Made by a program: the position numbers and the translations under genes. Below are positions 27,563 to 40,030 of a DNA stretch of 64,000 nt, piece after piece. Under the pieces are notes generated by a model. That model made no database searches, was not told where the DNA came from, and worked only from the letters and a program-made list of their open reading frames with translations. Source of the stretch: Halichondria panicea (taxonomy: Eukaryota > Porifera > Demospongiae > Suberitida > Halichondriidae). Location of the stretch: the NCBI RefSeq assembly GCF_963675165.1, contig NC_087377.1:5270042-5334041 (forward strand). The letters are read 5' to 3'. The stretch's first letter is position 1, and every line of letters starts with the position of its first letter.

Positions 27563-30500
27563 TACTGAACGTTACAGAGGTGACCTTTGTTGAGGGTTTT
27601 CCTTCAGACAAACTGTTCATTTGTGTAGCTAGCACACACTGAAATAATTATAACAAAGTACCAATTATCAAAACACTAGGTACATTGAAGTAGTTTAGAC
27701 TCTAGCAATAATAGATGAATACTGGGCTGCTTATTATTATACAGGATGTTTGTGTCTAGAGCAGACCACACAAGTGGAGTGAAACTTTCTGGAAGTCACT
27801 ATATATAATTATATATTTATACAACAATACTAATAATAATAATAATTATGTTCGTATTTTTGGTCATTATATATAGTTGATGCATGGATATCTTCTCATG
27901 CACAGAAGGGGACGTACGTATGTCACGTGTCACTAGACAATGGCAGCTAGGAGCATATTAAACAATTTTTTCTAGGAAACAGATAAAACTGCAACCACAT
28001 AAGTGCAAGAATTTGAATAACAGCATGTCAGATGAATCCCCTCGTACATGCACATGCAAGGAATGTACGTACCACACATATTACACACTAACAGCCATGC
28101 ACACAAACAGGTGTTGCAGAAGAGAGAGACACTCAGATTCATGACATCAGAGTACATGAGATTCTAGATTCTATATAGATAAGCTAGGCTTCTTTAAAGG
28201 CCTGCTTTGAGGTTCTACAAACTAATAACAGTTTAGTCATAGAAAGCGACAATAATTAGCATTTAATACATTTTTTGCTGCTCAAATCCATACAACAGTG
28301 AATTACTAGGGCTTTTGTTTAATTTCCATGTAATGCATGTGGGCTGAAACAATAGGGAAATCAATTACAGAAAATCTCCCTCCAGCCTTGACTAGTAACA
28401 ACTGCATGTATGCATGTGACTGTACACCCCTTGAGGCCTATCACACACAATCTTGTACCACCACTTACATGTAACTATTATTAGGCATAATTATCATTCC
28501 ACAAGATCTTGTTGTAATTCTAGGCAATCCCGACATTTAGAACCACAGGCAGTACCAAAACTCTTGGCAGTACATCTTGCAAGCCACAGCGGAATATTTG
28601 ACATGTTTTTTTGTGATATTTCTATGTGGTGACTGATCTGCAACAAATTCACTTCAGAAAACTCGAGAATATCACATGACAAGCACTTTTGCTGTACCGT
28701 GTAAGATGCTGAAAATTTTTTATAATGTTGCAAGCAATCTAAACTGGAGCTATACAAGCAACTACACTGTAACTAACCAAACTAATCAACTTCGTTAAAA
28801 ATTATAGCACCGAATAAATTACACTTAACATGATTAGAAATGATCTTTAAACGCGGTTACTATAGGCAACCAGAGTAGCTGAACAAAGTACACTCTATAC
28901 AATGTCCCATGTGAATTACAGTTTACTAATAGTGCGTAAAACCAAAACTACTTATAGTCACATGCTTAGCAACCCGAGAAAGATACAATATTGAAAGGTG
29001 AATATATAATAATATAATATTATGTTATACATTCTTGAACTTCCGCATGCAAGGCTTCAGTTCACTCAACATAAGACGAGACTGTATCAACACAGCAATG
29101 ATATCAGAGTGTGTATATAGCATTGTCCTTTAATCAGAGGCTTCACTGTAATTTAGAGTACCATGGAGCAGACAGTAAACCGGGTTATTTTTCACTTAGA
29201 GTGCTTCCACAGTCTTAATTAGTGACTGTTCCAATATGAAACACTTCAAAACAAATGCTCTGAGTTGCCATGGATGTACATGGGTGGGATTAGGTTGTAA
29301 TTATGTCTACATTGATTATCATATTGGACTGAGTGGTGCAACAAAAGTTATGACTATTAGGTACATAATTATGACCAAGGTACTAGTACAGGTGCTTTAT
29401 AATACAATTATGCTACAAACCTGTTACAAGAGTTTAATGGCCTGTCTTATAGTAATCACCCTTGGGCCCACCAACAGTGGCTGACAGGCTGAACAAAAAA
29501 AAAGGTGACCTGCTAAGTAATAAACACAGGTCCAAACACTGGCTGTATTATAGAGGGTGACCTGCTTATAATTATAGGGTGTCCACAAGACAGGTTTCAC
29601 TGTATATCAATAGCTTGATTGGCTCTATCAAACTGAAAGATTGACTGTTACGATAAGACAGAACCAACAAAACCAGAGGTCTCTTTGTAAACTGATTCAA
29701 CAGTAAACAGAACACTTTAAAACAAACATTTCGAGGAAAACTCGGTCACTAACAGTCGACCTGCAAAGATCAACCTTGTAATGACAATTATTTCAGCGTT
29801 GATCGAGGGCTTGTTAATATGACAAGTGACACACCGCTACAGAATGTCTTACACAATTGAAAGCAAGTCAGCAAAACTTTCAAGTGAATAGCTAGAGATG
29901 CCAACCACATCCTTACTTATATCACTAGCTCTCACAGCTTCAGAGGCTTCATCGATGATACGTCTTTAGAACTAAGTTAACAGTTATAATTATAAATTAT
30001 GTACTTACAAGTTTTGCAATGAAACAGAAGTACACTTAATTCAGAAACAAACATTGCAGCTCTTCACAGTTAATTTTTATCACTCAAATTACACCATGCA
30101 GCTATATTATATAGCACCTAATATTATGCAGCCATAATTATAGTGCATAGATCACAGTGTGTGCATTGCAGTTATAAATAGTTACATACATTCCTATAAT
30201 TAAGATACGTCGACCTAATTACCAATGGGAAATGAATGAATGGACCATTTGCTCTATGAACTAAAGTCACCAGACAGCTGTTGGGTACACATACCTGAGC
30301 AGAAATTCAACACATTTCTCAGAATTGGCTACACCATGAGCTGAGTAAATGACCACTTAACCCTGGGTTCTAAAAAATTAGCCACTTTCTAGCACAACAT
30401 CTGTTCCTAACCTCACTGCACTGGCTAATACAATGGCAGTGCTAGCTATAGCTATGGGATACACCAGCGATTTGAGTTGAATCCCAACAATGTACTGAAC

Positions 30501-31812
30501 GTTTCAATATCGAGATCAAAGAAAGAATTGATGCAGTATACATACAAGTGACCATCATTGCCATGAGAAAATAAGCACACGCAATTAAAGCTTACAATAA
30601 TTATTAAAAATACCGTACACGTTTCGATTCAGCCTGCATTTTAACTGCAAACACTTGTTGCGTTTGTCCTGCATATGCACTGAGATATACTCCATGCATG
30701 CACGCAGAGACACACTAGGGTGCATGCTGGGGAGACGCTGTGTACTGAAATTGAGCATTACCAGTTACCACAAATTCAATTACAATAATTAGATTGGTGA
30801 ATGAATGACTACACATGGACCTGGTTGGGACTACACACTAGTAAAGAATTAATGTTAGCATAGCAGGGCCATTAACTGGAACTATACACTATTTATTCGT
30901 TCCGCAAAATAATGGTACGTTCTCAAGTCAAAGTTCTCGGCGCAGGTATTTATTACAACATGGCGACTAGCTACATCACATAGTATCAGAATCACTAGTT
31001 GTTGCTACAGCTGTGTGCCAGCTAGATACAAACAGCATAGGCTATGGAGATGCACATTGAAACCATGTAGTTTATTAATAGCTAGACATGAAAACTATAA
31101 GCCACAAACACATCATATCATACAAGCTCTTTACACGTACTTTTGCAAGCTAGGTACGTGTGTAGTATGCAGCTAGCTAGCTAGCTTACACCAGAGCTAC
31201 AACTCTACAGATGGTTGCTTACCTTAATTTCAGGGCAATAATAATTATGATGTCCGATATCAGCTCCTTTTCTCCAGTTCTGAGAGTGGTTTCAGCTGAT
31301 TTATTATTTCACTTCACGGTGTGATCAGAAACTATTATAAATGGAGCTTTTTAATGAGAGAAACTCCCTAAAACAAAAAGGAGTGCCATTGAAGCTACGT
31401 ACCTGTACTGTACCTACATGTACCTTGTAACATTAGGTAATGGAGTAAGCGTCACTCTAAGTCATCATATCTGTGTGGGTGTTATAGGATACTGGATAAC
31501 TTCCGGCCTCCATATGCTCATGCACATCCTGCATGTATCTACAATCGTTGTTACATACAGTATAATTATTGAACATGCCAGATCAGGAATAATGATTATA
31601 CAACGGAAAAACAAATGCGAAAACTCAGAATTACAATACGGTCATAATTAATTTATAGTTTGTCTCTGTTTCAGAATTAGTATCGATCCATAATGGCGTC
31701 CGATTAATGAGTCACATGATATTGATGATTGCCTGTAGAAATAGAATAAATGGTGTGTAAAATCGTACAGCAAATACAAAAACTGACTCCTATTATTATT
31801 CTAGTACATGTA

Positions 31813-31914
31813 CAGTGGAACCTCCCACAACGGACCCTCCCACCAGAGGACAACCTTAGAGGACACTCTCCATGGGGCACCATTATGTTGATCAGTAGGG
31901 TGGGTGTTCCACTG
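31813..31914. mobile_element. Short MITE with TA target site
   Basis: The ends are CAGTGGAACCTCC and its near complement GGTGTTCCACTG, flanked by TA on both sides. The ends recall pogo/Tigger-type elements. Length is 102 bp and no coding capacity is seen. Confidence 0.7.
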
Positions 31915-32799
31915 TAACTATAGCGCAACAACAATAGTTATTGTGGTACATTGTAGTCCCAAATGAACGGGGATGTGGAGTGGGACCCGTTTTAGTTCGA
32001 ATATCATATCCCAATAAAAGTGAGCGAATAAACTTAAACAGAAACCAGGCAGGCTTTATAAGCATGCCCAAATAGCACTAAATAACAATGTAAGGTACTT
32101 CCTGAACTTAGACATGGTTGTTGGGACCTGTTCGATGCCATAACAAAAAATGCATAACAACAAATATATGCAGAGTTTTTGAATAATAAATTGTAGCGAT
32201 AATATTCTGCATTTGTAACTTTTCATCAGCGGCAGGAGCTTGAATACACAAGTTATGCACTATAAGTTATCATGTGCAATCTCAACAGCTGGTAGAGAGT
32301 AAAGAAATTACAAATGAAGGCACACAACAATCGAGTAACTCTTGCAACATTCTTAGCAACCAGCAGTACGTGTACGTTCATACCTCACATCTAAGAAATA
32401 AAACAGGAAGCACAATTTTACGGAGAGGAAATCCTTGAATGGAAAGGGGATGAGGATCAAAATTTGACTCTAAACTTGATATGCATAATCAATTGATACT
32501 TTACGATACTGATACTTTACTTTAGCATGCTTAAAGGCAAACTTAAATGAGCATGCTGACTATAAAAGGGTGTGCCCAGGACAGCTCCGACTGGAAGCAA
32601 CAGGAAAATGTGGGAATGAAAAAATAGCAACAGATGAATTTTCTTGAGTCTTGCATCAGCTAGAGATGTTTATACTACTGACCTGTATTCCAAAACCTGC
32701 CTATATTACTGTTATGAAGATACTCATTATGCTAGCGTAATTCTTCCCCCAAAATTTGCCATTATGCTAAAATTCTGAGGAGGTACAACATGGTCACAC

Positions 32800-33341
32800 C
32801 ATAGATAGAAGAGAAAGAGATTGGCAACGGGGGCAGTTCACATGATGCTTTTACATTGAATGTACACAGATGGGCCTGAAACTATCCGTGTTCGCCCTAA
32901 AACTCCCGCGAAAACCCAGGAAACTTATTGTGTCTAATGCCTACTTCTCAAAGACCCCTCCAACACTTAAACACATCCCCCTGATGGTAGGTATAATTTA
33001 GAAATGAATAAAATATAATCTTGATTTTCGTGAAGTAGCTAGAGGTACACAAAGCCTCTGTCAGAGGCTTTTTCATGCTTGTGTTCCTATAGCACCTATG
33101 ATAAATTATAGCTAAGGTTGTGTTACTAAGTAGTGTGCTATGTCCCAAATCGCCACACAAATGAGGTGAAGTTGATGTTTAGCAGTAGACTTGCTTGTAG
33201 ACTTTTCTACAGACGGCAAAAACAATTCTCATGAATTATTCATGTTTAGACTGACTCCCACGTTAGAAGTAAGCCTCGAGGCGAAACGCGGATGGTATCG
33301 GAAGTGCACTCTGTTGCCAATCCCTTTCTCTTCTATCTATG
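32800..33341. mobile_element. Nonautonomous DNA transposon, 7-bp target duplication (family A, copy 2)
   Basis: Terminal inverted repeats begin CATAGATAGAAGAGAAAGAG and continue ATTGGCAACGG. The flanks are GTCACAC (32793-32799) and GTCACCC (33342-33348), a 7-bp duplication with one change. No transposase is seen. Confidence 0.8.
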
Positions 33342-33709
33342 GTCACCCAACTCTTGCACAGCAGCAGTTATTATGCTCTTTTTGGCTGCTGCCACAGCTC
33401 TTAAGTCATAGGAGTGGTGTTTCTCCCTCTGTGTTGGTATCTCTCTCTCTCTGCCATCATAAAAAGTATCTATATTCTATGCTGCCATGCTTGCAACTGG
33501 TTCCACGTGCTAGTTCAGCTCCCCCACAGTGCCACGCCCATACATGGGCGATTATTTAAGATGGGTGTTCATTGACAAAGACAGAGCTCTTACCATGGGC
33601 ATTTAGTCAAGTAAATACGGTATCTAAGAATTCAAGAGAAGCAATTATGAGACATGTACAGTAGACAATGTTGGTAGCGGCTATGACATGTGTACATTAT
33701 GAAACATGT

Positions 33710-33893
33710 TACCGTATAGAGGGTAATTTTCGTGGGGCAAAATATTCGTGGTTTTTGAGGTTGAAAGTCTGACCACGAATATTTTACCCACGAATGAAGC
33801 GACCTTGCCTACCTTTACTATGAAAATATTATCTACGAAGTGACTAAATATTGCTCAACCACGAATATTTTGCCCCCCGAAAACTACCGTAGT
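33710..33893. mobile_element. MITE with TACNGTATAG end (family C, copy 1)
   Basis: The left end is TACCGTATAGAGGGTAATTT. Several internal CCACGAATATTTT motifs occur in both orientations. The right end is slightly truncated compared with the copy at 54429-54647. Confidence 0.75.
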
Positions 33894-35997
33894 AAACAGT
33901 GGTAGCGGCGACGGTGGTAGCGGCGACGATCACAAAGATAACAATTCTAAAGCAAAATTGATTACAGATGAACGTATGTAAAAAAGTACCTTAAAATTCA
34001 TAAAATGTACCTTCACTAAGTACACACAAAAGACAATAAACATTCAGACAACAGTTATTGACGAGACGGCAATAAGTGAGGGCAATCAATAAAACTTATT
34101 CACAGTTTCAATTTCAACAATTTCAACTAAGCAATTATATTCATTTTATTTGCAAGCAGCTTTTCGAGGAATTTGACTTCTAAACTGTCTGACTTCGTTG
34201 CACTAGCAATAATAATTACTGCTTAACACACATACCTTGTGGTTACTTCTTTCCAAAGCATCGATCCATATTGATAAAATACTAATCGTGCTCTAGCCTA
34301 ATCTAATGAATAGGCCAAAACAAACAAGAGTGAGTCTATGGAATCTGAACAAGGAAAATATGGTAGTACAGCTATAATGAAATTAACAAATTCACACATT
34401 AGATACGGTACGGATGTCTGGACTCCCTACTGTAAGTACACCACATGCATGTACATGTACATATATAAACCATACATGTATACATGCATGCACTTCCGCT
34501 TAGTATAGTCAAACGAGCAAGGTAAAAAGGTAATTAATGTTATACACAGAAGAGGAAATAGGAATTAAAACGGAAAATTCTATGGTGGTGAATAATAATT
34601 TTTTTAATGACACACAGCTAATACGTTAAGTACGGGACCAGGAGGTAAATGTCTGAAAACGCTTTAACTTTTCAACTCGTTTCAGTCCACTATGCGATAA
34701 TCACAAAACTTACGTGAAAAACTAGGACATCGCACAAAATTGTCAAGTGTTGTTACCATGCTCAACAAATTGAGGGCATGATTGGACATGATCGAATTTT
34801 ATGATCACAGCTTTTCTCATACAATACAATCTAAATTTCCCATTAATAACTAAACCTCCATGATCAATCACTTACCTGTTGAGATGGTATCATCCATACT
34901 TAGCTTAGGAAGTCGAAACTCATCTTCAACTGAATTTGTTTACCTTTGGGCTTGTCTTGTCTTGGCTTTCACGTGATCACTAAAGCCCAGAAAGTTAGCC
35001 TAAAAACTCACCTAAAAAGCTTTGCACGAGTGTTTTGAACAGATATATGCACTCTACACTGTCTCCTGACCATAATGATACTTCAAACGATGTCTAAAAA
35101 CCATTTTAAAGGTGTTTTCTTGGTACCTCTCTAGTCAGTACACACAGTGTGTATGGCTAGACACGTGAGGGAGAAAGAAGAGATGAGAAATACAAGCTTG
35201 AAAAACTTGCTCATAACAGTTGCATTTCCCCCAAAACCTATTCTATGTGATTCAAAACTATTTTAAGAACCTTTAGAATAGCTCTACAGCCTGCATGAAG
35301 CTATGTGGAGGGAGAAAGCAAGCACAACTTCTTCATGTGTGTGTATGACGTCATATGAGTTCACATAAAACACCGAGCAAGAAGAGTGGAGAGAAAGCGC
35401 TTCTTTTAGCTATAAGCATCCATAAAACTTCCCATAAGTCATTCACAGTGTGTATTAAGTGTATATAAGCTGATGTATCTGGTTAAAAAGCCTAACAATA
35501 AGCTTTGGTGCAAGAAAAATAGACCTATTTTTTCAACATACAACTCCACCATGAAGAAAGTGTGCTAACTTTTTGACATATTTTGGCTCATAGAGCTGCT
35601 TAACATTTGAGATGCAACTTTTGCAAGCTATGACCAATAGCCCAACATGTTAGCCACCTAAATTGCAAATTTCAGAGCCCTAGAATGTATTTGAATATGG
35701 CTAAGACTTGAGTTTGCTCAGCTTGTAGACCACAAACATGGCCACTTTTAGAGTAAGTGGTTACAAAATTTGGTCTCATTCGTGCCAAAAGAGTTGTCTT
35801 GTTGATATTTTACATGCAAAATATACTTTAACTATCCCTCCATTGTTTAAGATGCTAAAAAACAGCCATATTATTATAGCTAAGAGACAGTAGAGCTCAG
35901 AAAATCCCAAACAAGCACAACAGTCTCATGGTTAGCTACAGCCAACAGCTCTAGTCCAAGCGTCTAGGGCAGTGATCCAAGTCACGTGCGGTAACCT
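33894..35997. other. Spacer upstream of histone H1
   Basis: AT-rich DNA with no convincing gene apart from the two weak candidate exons near 34.2 and 34.9 kb on the minus strand. A TACATGTACATG-rich patch lies near 34450-34490. Confidence 0.5.
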
Positions 35998-36028
35998 CCA
36001 ATCTGGTCGGGTAATGTTTACTATAAAG
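35998..36028 (+). promoter_or_regulatory. Histone H1 promoter: CCAAT and TATA boxes
   Basis: CCAAT lies at 35998-36002 and TATAAAG at 36022-36028, about 90 bp before the start codon. This spacing predicts a transcription start near 36053 and a short leader, as is usual for histone genes. A CACGTG E-box-like motif is just upstream at about 35983. Confidence 0.7.
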
Positions 36029-36116
36029 TTTTCCCCCCTCCAATGCGCACCATTCGAGTTCAACTGTTCCTCATCAAGTTCCGAAGAAGCTCTCCTCTCT
36101 CAAGTAACAATTCGTT

Positions 36117-36716
36117 ATGTCTGCCGCTCCTAAGCCAACGAAGAAAGATGCCCCTAAGAAGGCTGCTGCTAAAAAGCCCGCTGACCACCCTAAATACGCT
36201 GACATGATCAGTGCTGCTGTTTCAAATCTCAAGGACCGCTCTGGTTCCAGCCGACAGGCAATCGTCAAGTACATCAAGGCCAACTACAAGGTTGGAGAGA
36301 ATGCTGACACTCAGACCAAGCTTGCTCTGAGGAGAATGGTCAAAGATAGTAGCCTGAACCAGGTGAAGGGAGTTGGTGCAAGTGGATCGTTCAAGCTCAA
36401 CAAGCCAGTTGTTGTGAAGAAGCCAGCTGCTCCAAAGAAAGCTGCCGTAAAAAAGCCAGCAGCCAAGAAGGCTGCTGTTGTCAAGAAGCCTGCGGCTAAG
36501 TCAACACCCAAAAAGGCAGCTGCAAAGAAACCTGCTGCCAAGAAGCCCACTGCCAAATCCCCAGCAAAGAAAGCTGCAGCAAAGAAGAGAGTTGCAAAGC
36601 CCAAGAAAGCACCTGCAAAGAAGGCAGCAGCAACGAAGAAGTCTCCTGCTCGGGCAGCTCCCAAGAAAGCACCAGCAAAGAAGTCAGGCACCCCAAAGAA
36701 GGCAACCAAGAAGTAA
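36117..36716 (+). CDS. Linker histone H1
   Basis: A 199-residue intronless frame. A short Lys/Ala-rich N-terminus leads into a winged-helix globular domain at about residues 22-95, with [36 protein letters not shown] and [11 protein letters not shown] visible. A long Lys/Ala/Pro tail with repeated KKPAAKK and SPAKK-type motifs follows. The protein binds linker DNA at the nucleosome entry and exit point and compacts chromatin. Lack of introns, the TATA/CCAAT promoter and the 3' stem-loop all fit a replication-dependent histone gene. It stands alone here with no core histone genes nearby. The large minus-strand open frame over the tail is only its shadow. Confidence 0.97.
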   Translation: MSAAPKPTKKDAPKKAAAKKPADHPKYADMISAAVSNLKDRSGSSRQAIVKYIKANYKVGENADTQTKLALRRMVKDSSLNQVKGVGASGSFKLNKPVVVKKPAAPKKAAVKKPAAKKAAVVKKPAAKSTPKKAAAKKPAAKKPTAKSPAKKAAAKKRVAKPKKAPAKKAAATKKSPARAAPKKAPAKKSGTPKKATKK

Positions 36717-36739
36717 ACTCATGAACATTTATCTCAAAC

Positions 36740-36755
36740 GGCTTTTCTAAAAGCC
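36740..36755 (+). promoter_or_regulatory. Histone mRNA 3' stem-loop
   Basis: GGCTTTTCTAAAAGCC forms a 6-bp stem with a 4-base loop, 24 nt after the stop codon. It fits the metazoan consensus GGYYYUUHUHARRRCC at every position. A purine-rich stretch (AGAACAGAAGA, 36762-36772) follows where the U7-binding downstream element is expected. The mRNA is therefore probably not polyadenylated. Confidence 0.93.
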
Positions 36756-37336
36756 ACCACTAGAACAGAAGACAACCACCTTTCATGTTTCATGTGTTGT
36801 GTTTTTTATTTTTATTGTCACTGCATCTCCTATAATATTAAATTCTCAATTCTTCTGAGAAGGGGTATAAATTAGTCTTGGGAAGGTGGATTTGCTCTAA
36901 TAATTAGAGGTGAGGCTTAGACGCTTGCAGATGTAAGAAGGCGTGGTTTACAAGCAAGTTTGAGAGATTTGTCTATGGATGTGATACTAATCAGCAATCA
37001 AGGTGAGAGCATGATAATAATCATAATCTGATACTGTCATGTTTGTGACTGCCTAACTAGGTGTGTTCAGTGCCATTGTAGGCATTAAATTTTGCATTTG
37101 CTAAATTGCTCTGTCACCTATGAAACGAAACTAAGACTTCATTTACATGTATTGCTGAACGTTTTCTAGTGGTTCATACTGGCTGGCATATAGGAATCAC
37201 TATAAATAACGAGTGGTACAAGCTGCGCTGTGCTGATGCTTCTCAAAAGTGTTGTGTTCAGTATAAAAGTCAAGAGGTAATTGAATGTTTACATTTGCAA
37301 TTGTGTCGAATAATATTGAATTCCATTAGCAACGAG

Positions 37337-37600
37337 TACCGTAAGCCCTCGATTTAAGGTGACCCTCCAAATATGCGACACCCTCGAGCTCAGGCAATTT
37401 TTTGACCTCTAAAAGAAGTGACAGCTGCATTGACTTTTAATGTAGCATCTTAAATAGAGGTAAATGTAGCCACTCCCTAGCCTCGATTAACAATTGTAGC
37501 CCACTGCGTTTTTAAGCGGCCTGAAATCGAGGCAAGTAGACTCTGTAGAGCTACCTTCAATTAGAAGCGACTAATTTGATGCAACCCTCTAAATATGCAT
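37337..37600. mobile_element. Truncated MITE (family D)
   Basis: The left end TACCGTAAGCCCTCGATTTA and the internal ACCCTCCAAATATGCGACAC match the complete element at 39140-39487. No matching right end is found. Confidence 0.7.
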
Positions 37601-37661
37601 GATAGTTATTTGTTTAGAAGGTAGGTTAGTAAAGTTTCTGCTTGTAGGATTGGAAATTAGC

Positions 37662-37753
37662 GAGAAATTGATTCTGTCAGAAGTGAAAATCTATTATGCC
37701 ACACATTGAGAAATTGATTCTGTCAGAAGTGAAAATCTATTATGCCACACATA
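37662..37753. repeat. 46-bp tandem duplication
   Basis: Two adjacent copies (37662-37707 and 37708-37753) begin GAGAAATTGATTCTGTCAGA and differ at one base. Confidence 0.95.
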
Positions 37754-38159
37754 AAAGGGTGGATCTACAAATAGAAGTCGGAGTCATAATGGCTGCTAGT
37801 CTTTGCTCTTTTCTGTCTTTTCTAGCTATTATTATAGTGAGCGCTTTAGTGCAAGGTTAACTCATAGAAAGTTTGTGCGAACATGCAGATGACTACCAAA
37901 TACTCTAACCAACAGCCTTCACTGTAAGTATAAAATATAATAACTCGAGAAAGAAGCAGTCATAACCAGCACGCTTACACGTTACATGTTCCAATAGCTC
38001 TAAAACAGCCTTGGGAACATATAACTTTATTAGAAAGTCTCTTTTTACTGGGTGTGGTCAGTCATTAGCAAGTACTACACGTGGCTCATGGACTAGGCGT
38101 GTTTTAAGTTGCTGAAAGAGATTATGTCTCGAGGAAACACAGCTTTGGGAGTTACCCGG

Positions 38160-38286
38160 CAAAAGTGTGCTTAATAGCCTCGTTCATAGGGCGTAGCGCG
38201 GATAATTTTCGAGGCTCCAATGCAGATTCAATGTAAAATCATCACGTGCACCACTCCGTTTCCTATCCCTCTCTCTTCAATCTATG
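38160..38286. mobile_element. Solo right end of family A transposon
   Basis: The sequence TTTCCTATCCCTCTCTCTTC followed by AATCTATG resembles the right inverted repeat of family A elements. No left end was found nearby, so it is probably truncated. Confidence 0.4.
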
Positions 38287-38629
38287 CTATAACTACATGT
38301 AGGTTTTCACGATTGTGCAAAATAATTTCTCTTGATTCTGGGTGTGAGTATCCGTGAATATCCGCTCTGGGAGGTTATTTCCATTGCAGACTAGAAAGCA
38401 GATCATTATACGGAGTAAAGAGGTGGCTTCCTCTTCCTGAGGCTTCTTTACATTAAAGTCATTGTAGTTTCAATCTGGACCACCTTAGTTCTTGGCCGTT
38501 GTATAGCGTGTGGTTGCTCTTCGGCCAGAGTTCCACTGTATACTCACACACGCATGAAAAGCCTCGCGCAGAGTTTTATTTAAGTACATGTGTGCATGTT
38601 CAGTGACTAAAAGGGTCACCAAATATGTA

Positions 38630-39010
38630 GTATACAGTATAGAAACCCTTTATAACAGTAAGTTTTGAGGTGGCCTTTGTTCAAGGGTTGTTTTTATACA
38701 CCAACTGTTCATTTGGAACCTGGGTCCCTTTTATATTTCAGTTCAGGCGTGGTGATTAAAACGGTCAATAGCACTAGCTCGTTGATAAACTAACACCTTT
38801 AGAAGATTGTGTCAGAGATTCCACTGCATTTGCATTTTTGCACGTGATGGTGGATCCTTAATGTAAAAGCGCATTTCGTACTCTATAAGGGTGACCAAAG
38901 TACCAACTGTAGGTTTGTTAACTGATCAATACTACTGAGTGATGCAGGTATACTGAAAATCTCCACGTACAAGTTGCAGATCACGTACATCCTGATCCAG
39001 AATATGAGGT
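38630..39010. repeat. Diverged duplicated segment, copy 1
   Basis: It matches about 43050-43400 in the same orientation, sharing GGTGGCCTTTGT, AACTGTTCATT, TCTCCACGTACAAGTTGC and TGATCCAGAATATGAG. The last part ends in a donor-like GAG/GTAAG and could be a decayed exon, reading ENLHVQVADHVHPDPEYE. Confidence 0.6.
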
Positions 39011-39139
39011 AAGTATCATAATTATGTACATGTAGTGTATTCATGTGCGTGTGTGATTCATGTGCGTGCATGTATCTCGGAGTGTGTCCTTTGCAATTGT
39101 GTGTTTAGTAAAGCCGGAGTCATTGACCAGTTTTTCTCA

Positions 39140-39487
39140 TACCGTAAGACCTCAATTTAAGGCGACCCTCCAAATATGCGACACCCAGGAGCTTCAGCAA
39201 TTTTCTGACCTCTAAAAGTAGTGACAGCTGCGTTGATAATTATTTTTTAATGTCGCGTTCTAAATAGAGGTAAATGTAGCCACTCCCTAGCCTCGATTGT
39301 AGCCCACTGGAAAATCAGTGTTTTTAAGCGGCCTGAAATCGAGGCAAGTAGACTCTGTAAAGTTACCTCCAATTAGATGCGACCCTCTAAATATGCGATA
39401 CCAGGGCTTCAATATAATTTTTCAACCTCCAAAAGATGCGACCTCTGGCTTCGTAAAAGTGTCGCTTTAAATTGAGATCTTACGGTA
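39140..39487. mobile_element. MITE with TACCGTAAGA ends (family D, complete)
   Basis: The terminal inverted repeats start TACCGTAAGACCTCAATTTA, and the right end reads TTGAGATCTTACGGTA. The TA at each outer end suits a Tc1/mariner-type target site. No coding capacity is seen in 348 bp. Confidence 0.8.
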
Positions 39488-39890
39488 GGTTAAAATGATG
39501 AAATGAGAAAAGTCCAACATTGCACATAATTATTTTCTATTACGTATATACCTATCTAGGATGTCTCAGTGTGGCGTGTTTAGATCCGGTGAACCACGAC
39601 AAAAATTATTTAAAGCCACCATGCGTGCAGTACAAAGGATACCTAGATTTGGTCAGGTGAAGTGTAGTGATTGCGGAGACCTTTACACTATTTTGAGCAC
39701 TTCTGTCAGGTAAGTGCATGCGTATTAGCGTTGTGGATTTCATAATTAATTTTATTGAGTGCCTGCCTACCTCACAATAATTATTTATTTTGGCTTGTGA
39801 CGTATTGAAAGCCAATGAGAGGCACTATAAAATTATATACAGTCATGTTACAGTAGTAATGTCATGTTACAGTAGTAATTATTATGTTAT

Positions 39891-40030
39891 AGTTGTGACA
39901 CATGCACGAGTGCCACATGGGATATTTGCTCAGTAGTGACTTAGGCTCGAGGGCCGCAGGCCTCGAGGGCAAGTGCACTACTGAGCCAATATATCCAATG
40001 TTGTGCGCACGAGTGAGCTGTGTAACAACT
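39891..40030. mobile_element. Hairpin element
   Basis: The inverted arms run from AGTTGT through GCACGAGTGCCACATGGGAT to GCTCAGTAGTG, with an imperfect complement ending ACAACT. The GC-rich centre holds CTCGAGGGCC. Its build resembles family B, but the sequence differs. Confidence 0.65.

Larger units (their letters stand above)
18641..31222. other. Long stretch without a firm gene
   Basis: About 12.6 kb of AT-rich DNA. Open frames here are short and lack domain signatures or coherent splice chains. It contains the hairpins at 20191-20291 and 20759-20832, a diverged tandem duplication at about 21340-21480 and 21530-21680 (both with a TACCCAGGGA block and a CCTTTGGCA block), tandem repeats at 22313-22404, 26307-26414 and 26957-26994, a GT run at 26405-26433 and a G run at 27545-27562. 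It may be partly a long 5' intron of the kinase gene. Confidence 0.5.
31223..34897 (-). other. Possible 5' coding exons of the kinase gene (weak)
   Basis: Three minus-strand segments are open and phase-compatible: 34897-34876 (ATG, reading MDDTIST, then GTAAGT), 34281-34236 (reading FYQYGSMLWKEVTT, then GTATGT) and 31279-31223 (reading TGEKELISD, then GTAAGC). All three donors are good. They end in phase 2, while the first firm kinase exon (18640) needs phase 0, so at least one linking exon is missing. Short open stretches with splice-like ends are common by chance, so this is only a candidate. Confidence 0.22.

Noticed and set aside
33191-33559. 122-residue plus-strand open frame
   Set aside because: It starts inside and crosses the right end of a family A transposon (32800-33341), so it is not a gene.
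36311-36709. Long minus-strand open frame over the histone tail
   Set aside because: It is the antisense shadow of the Lys/Ala-rich H1 tail, with the repetitive Phe/Ala composition expected from that.
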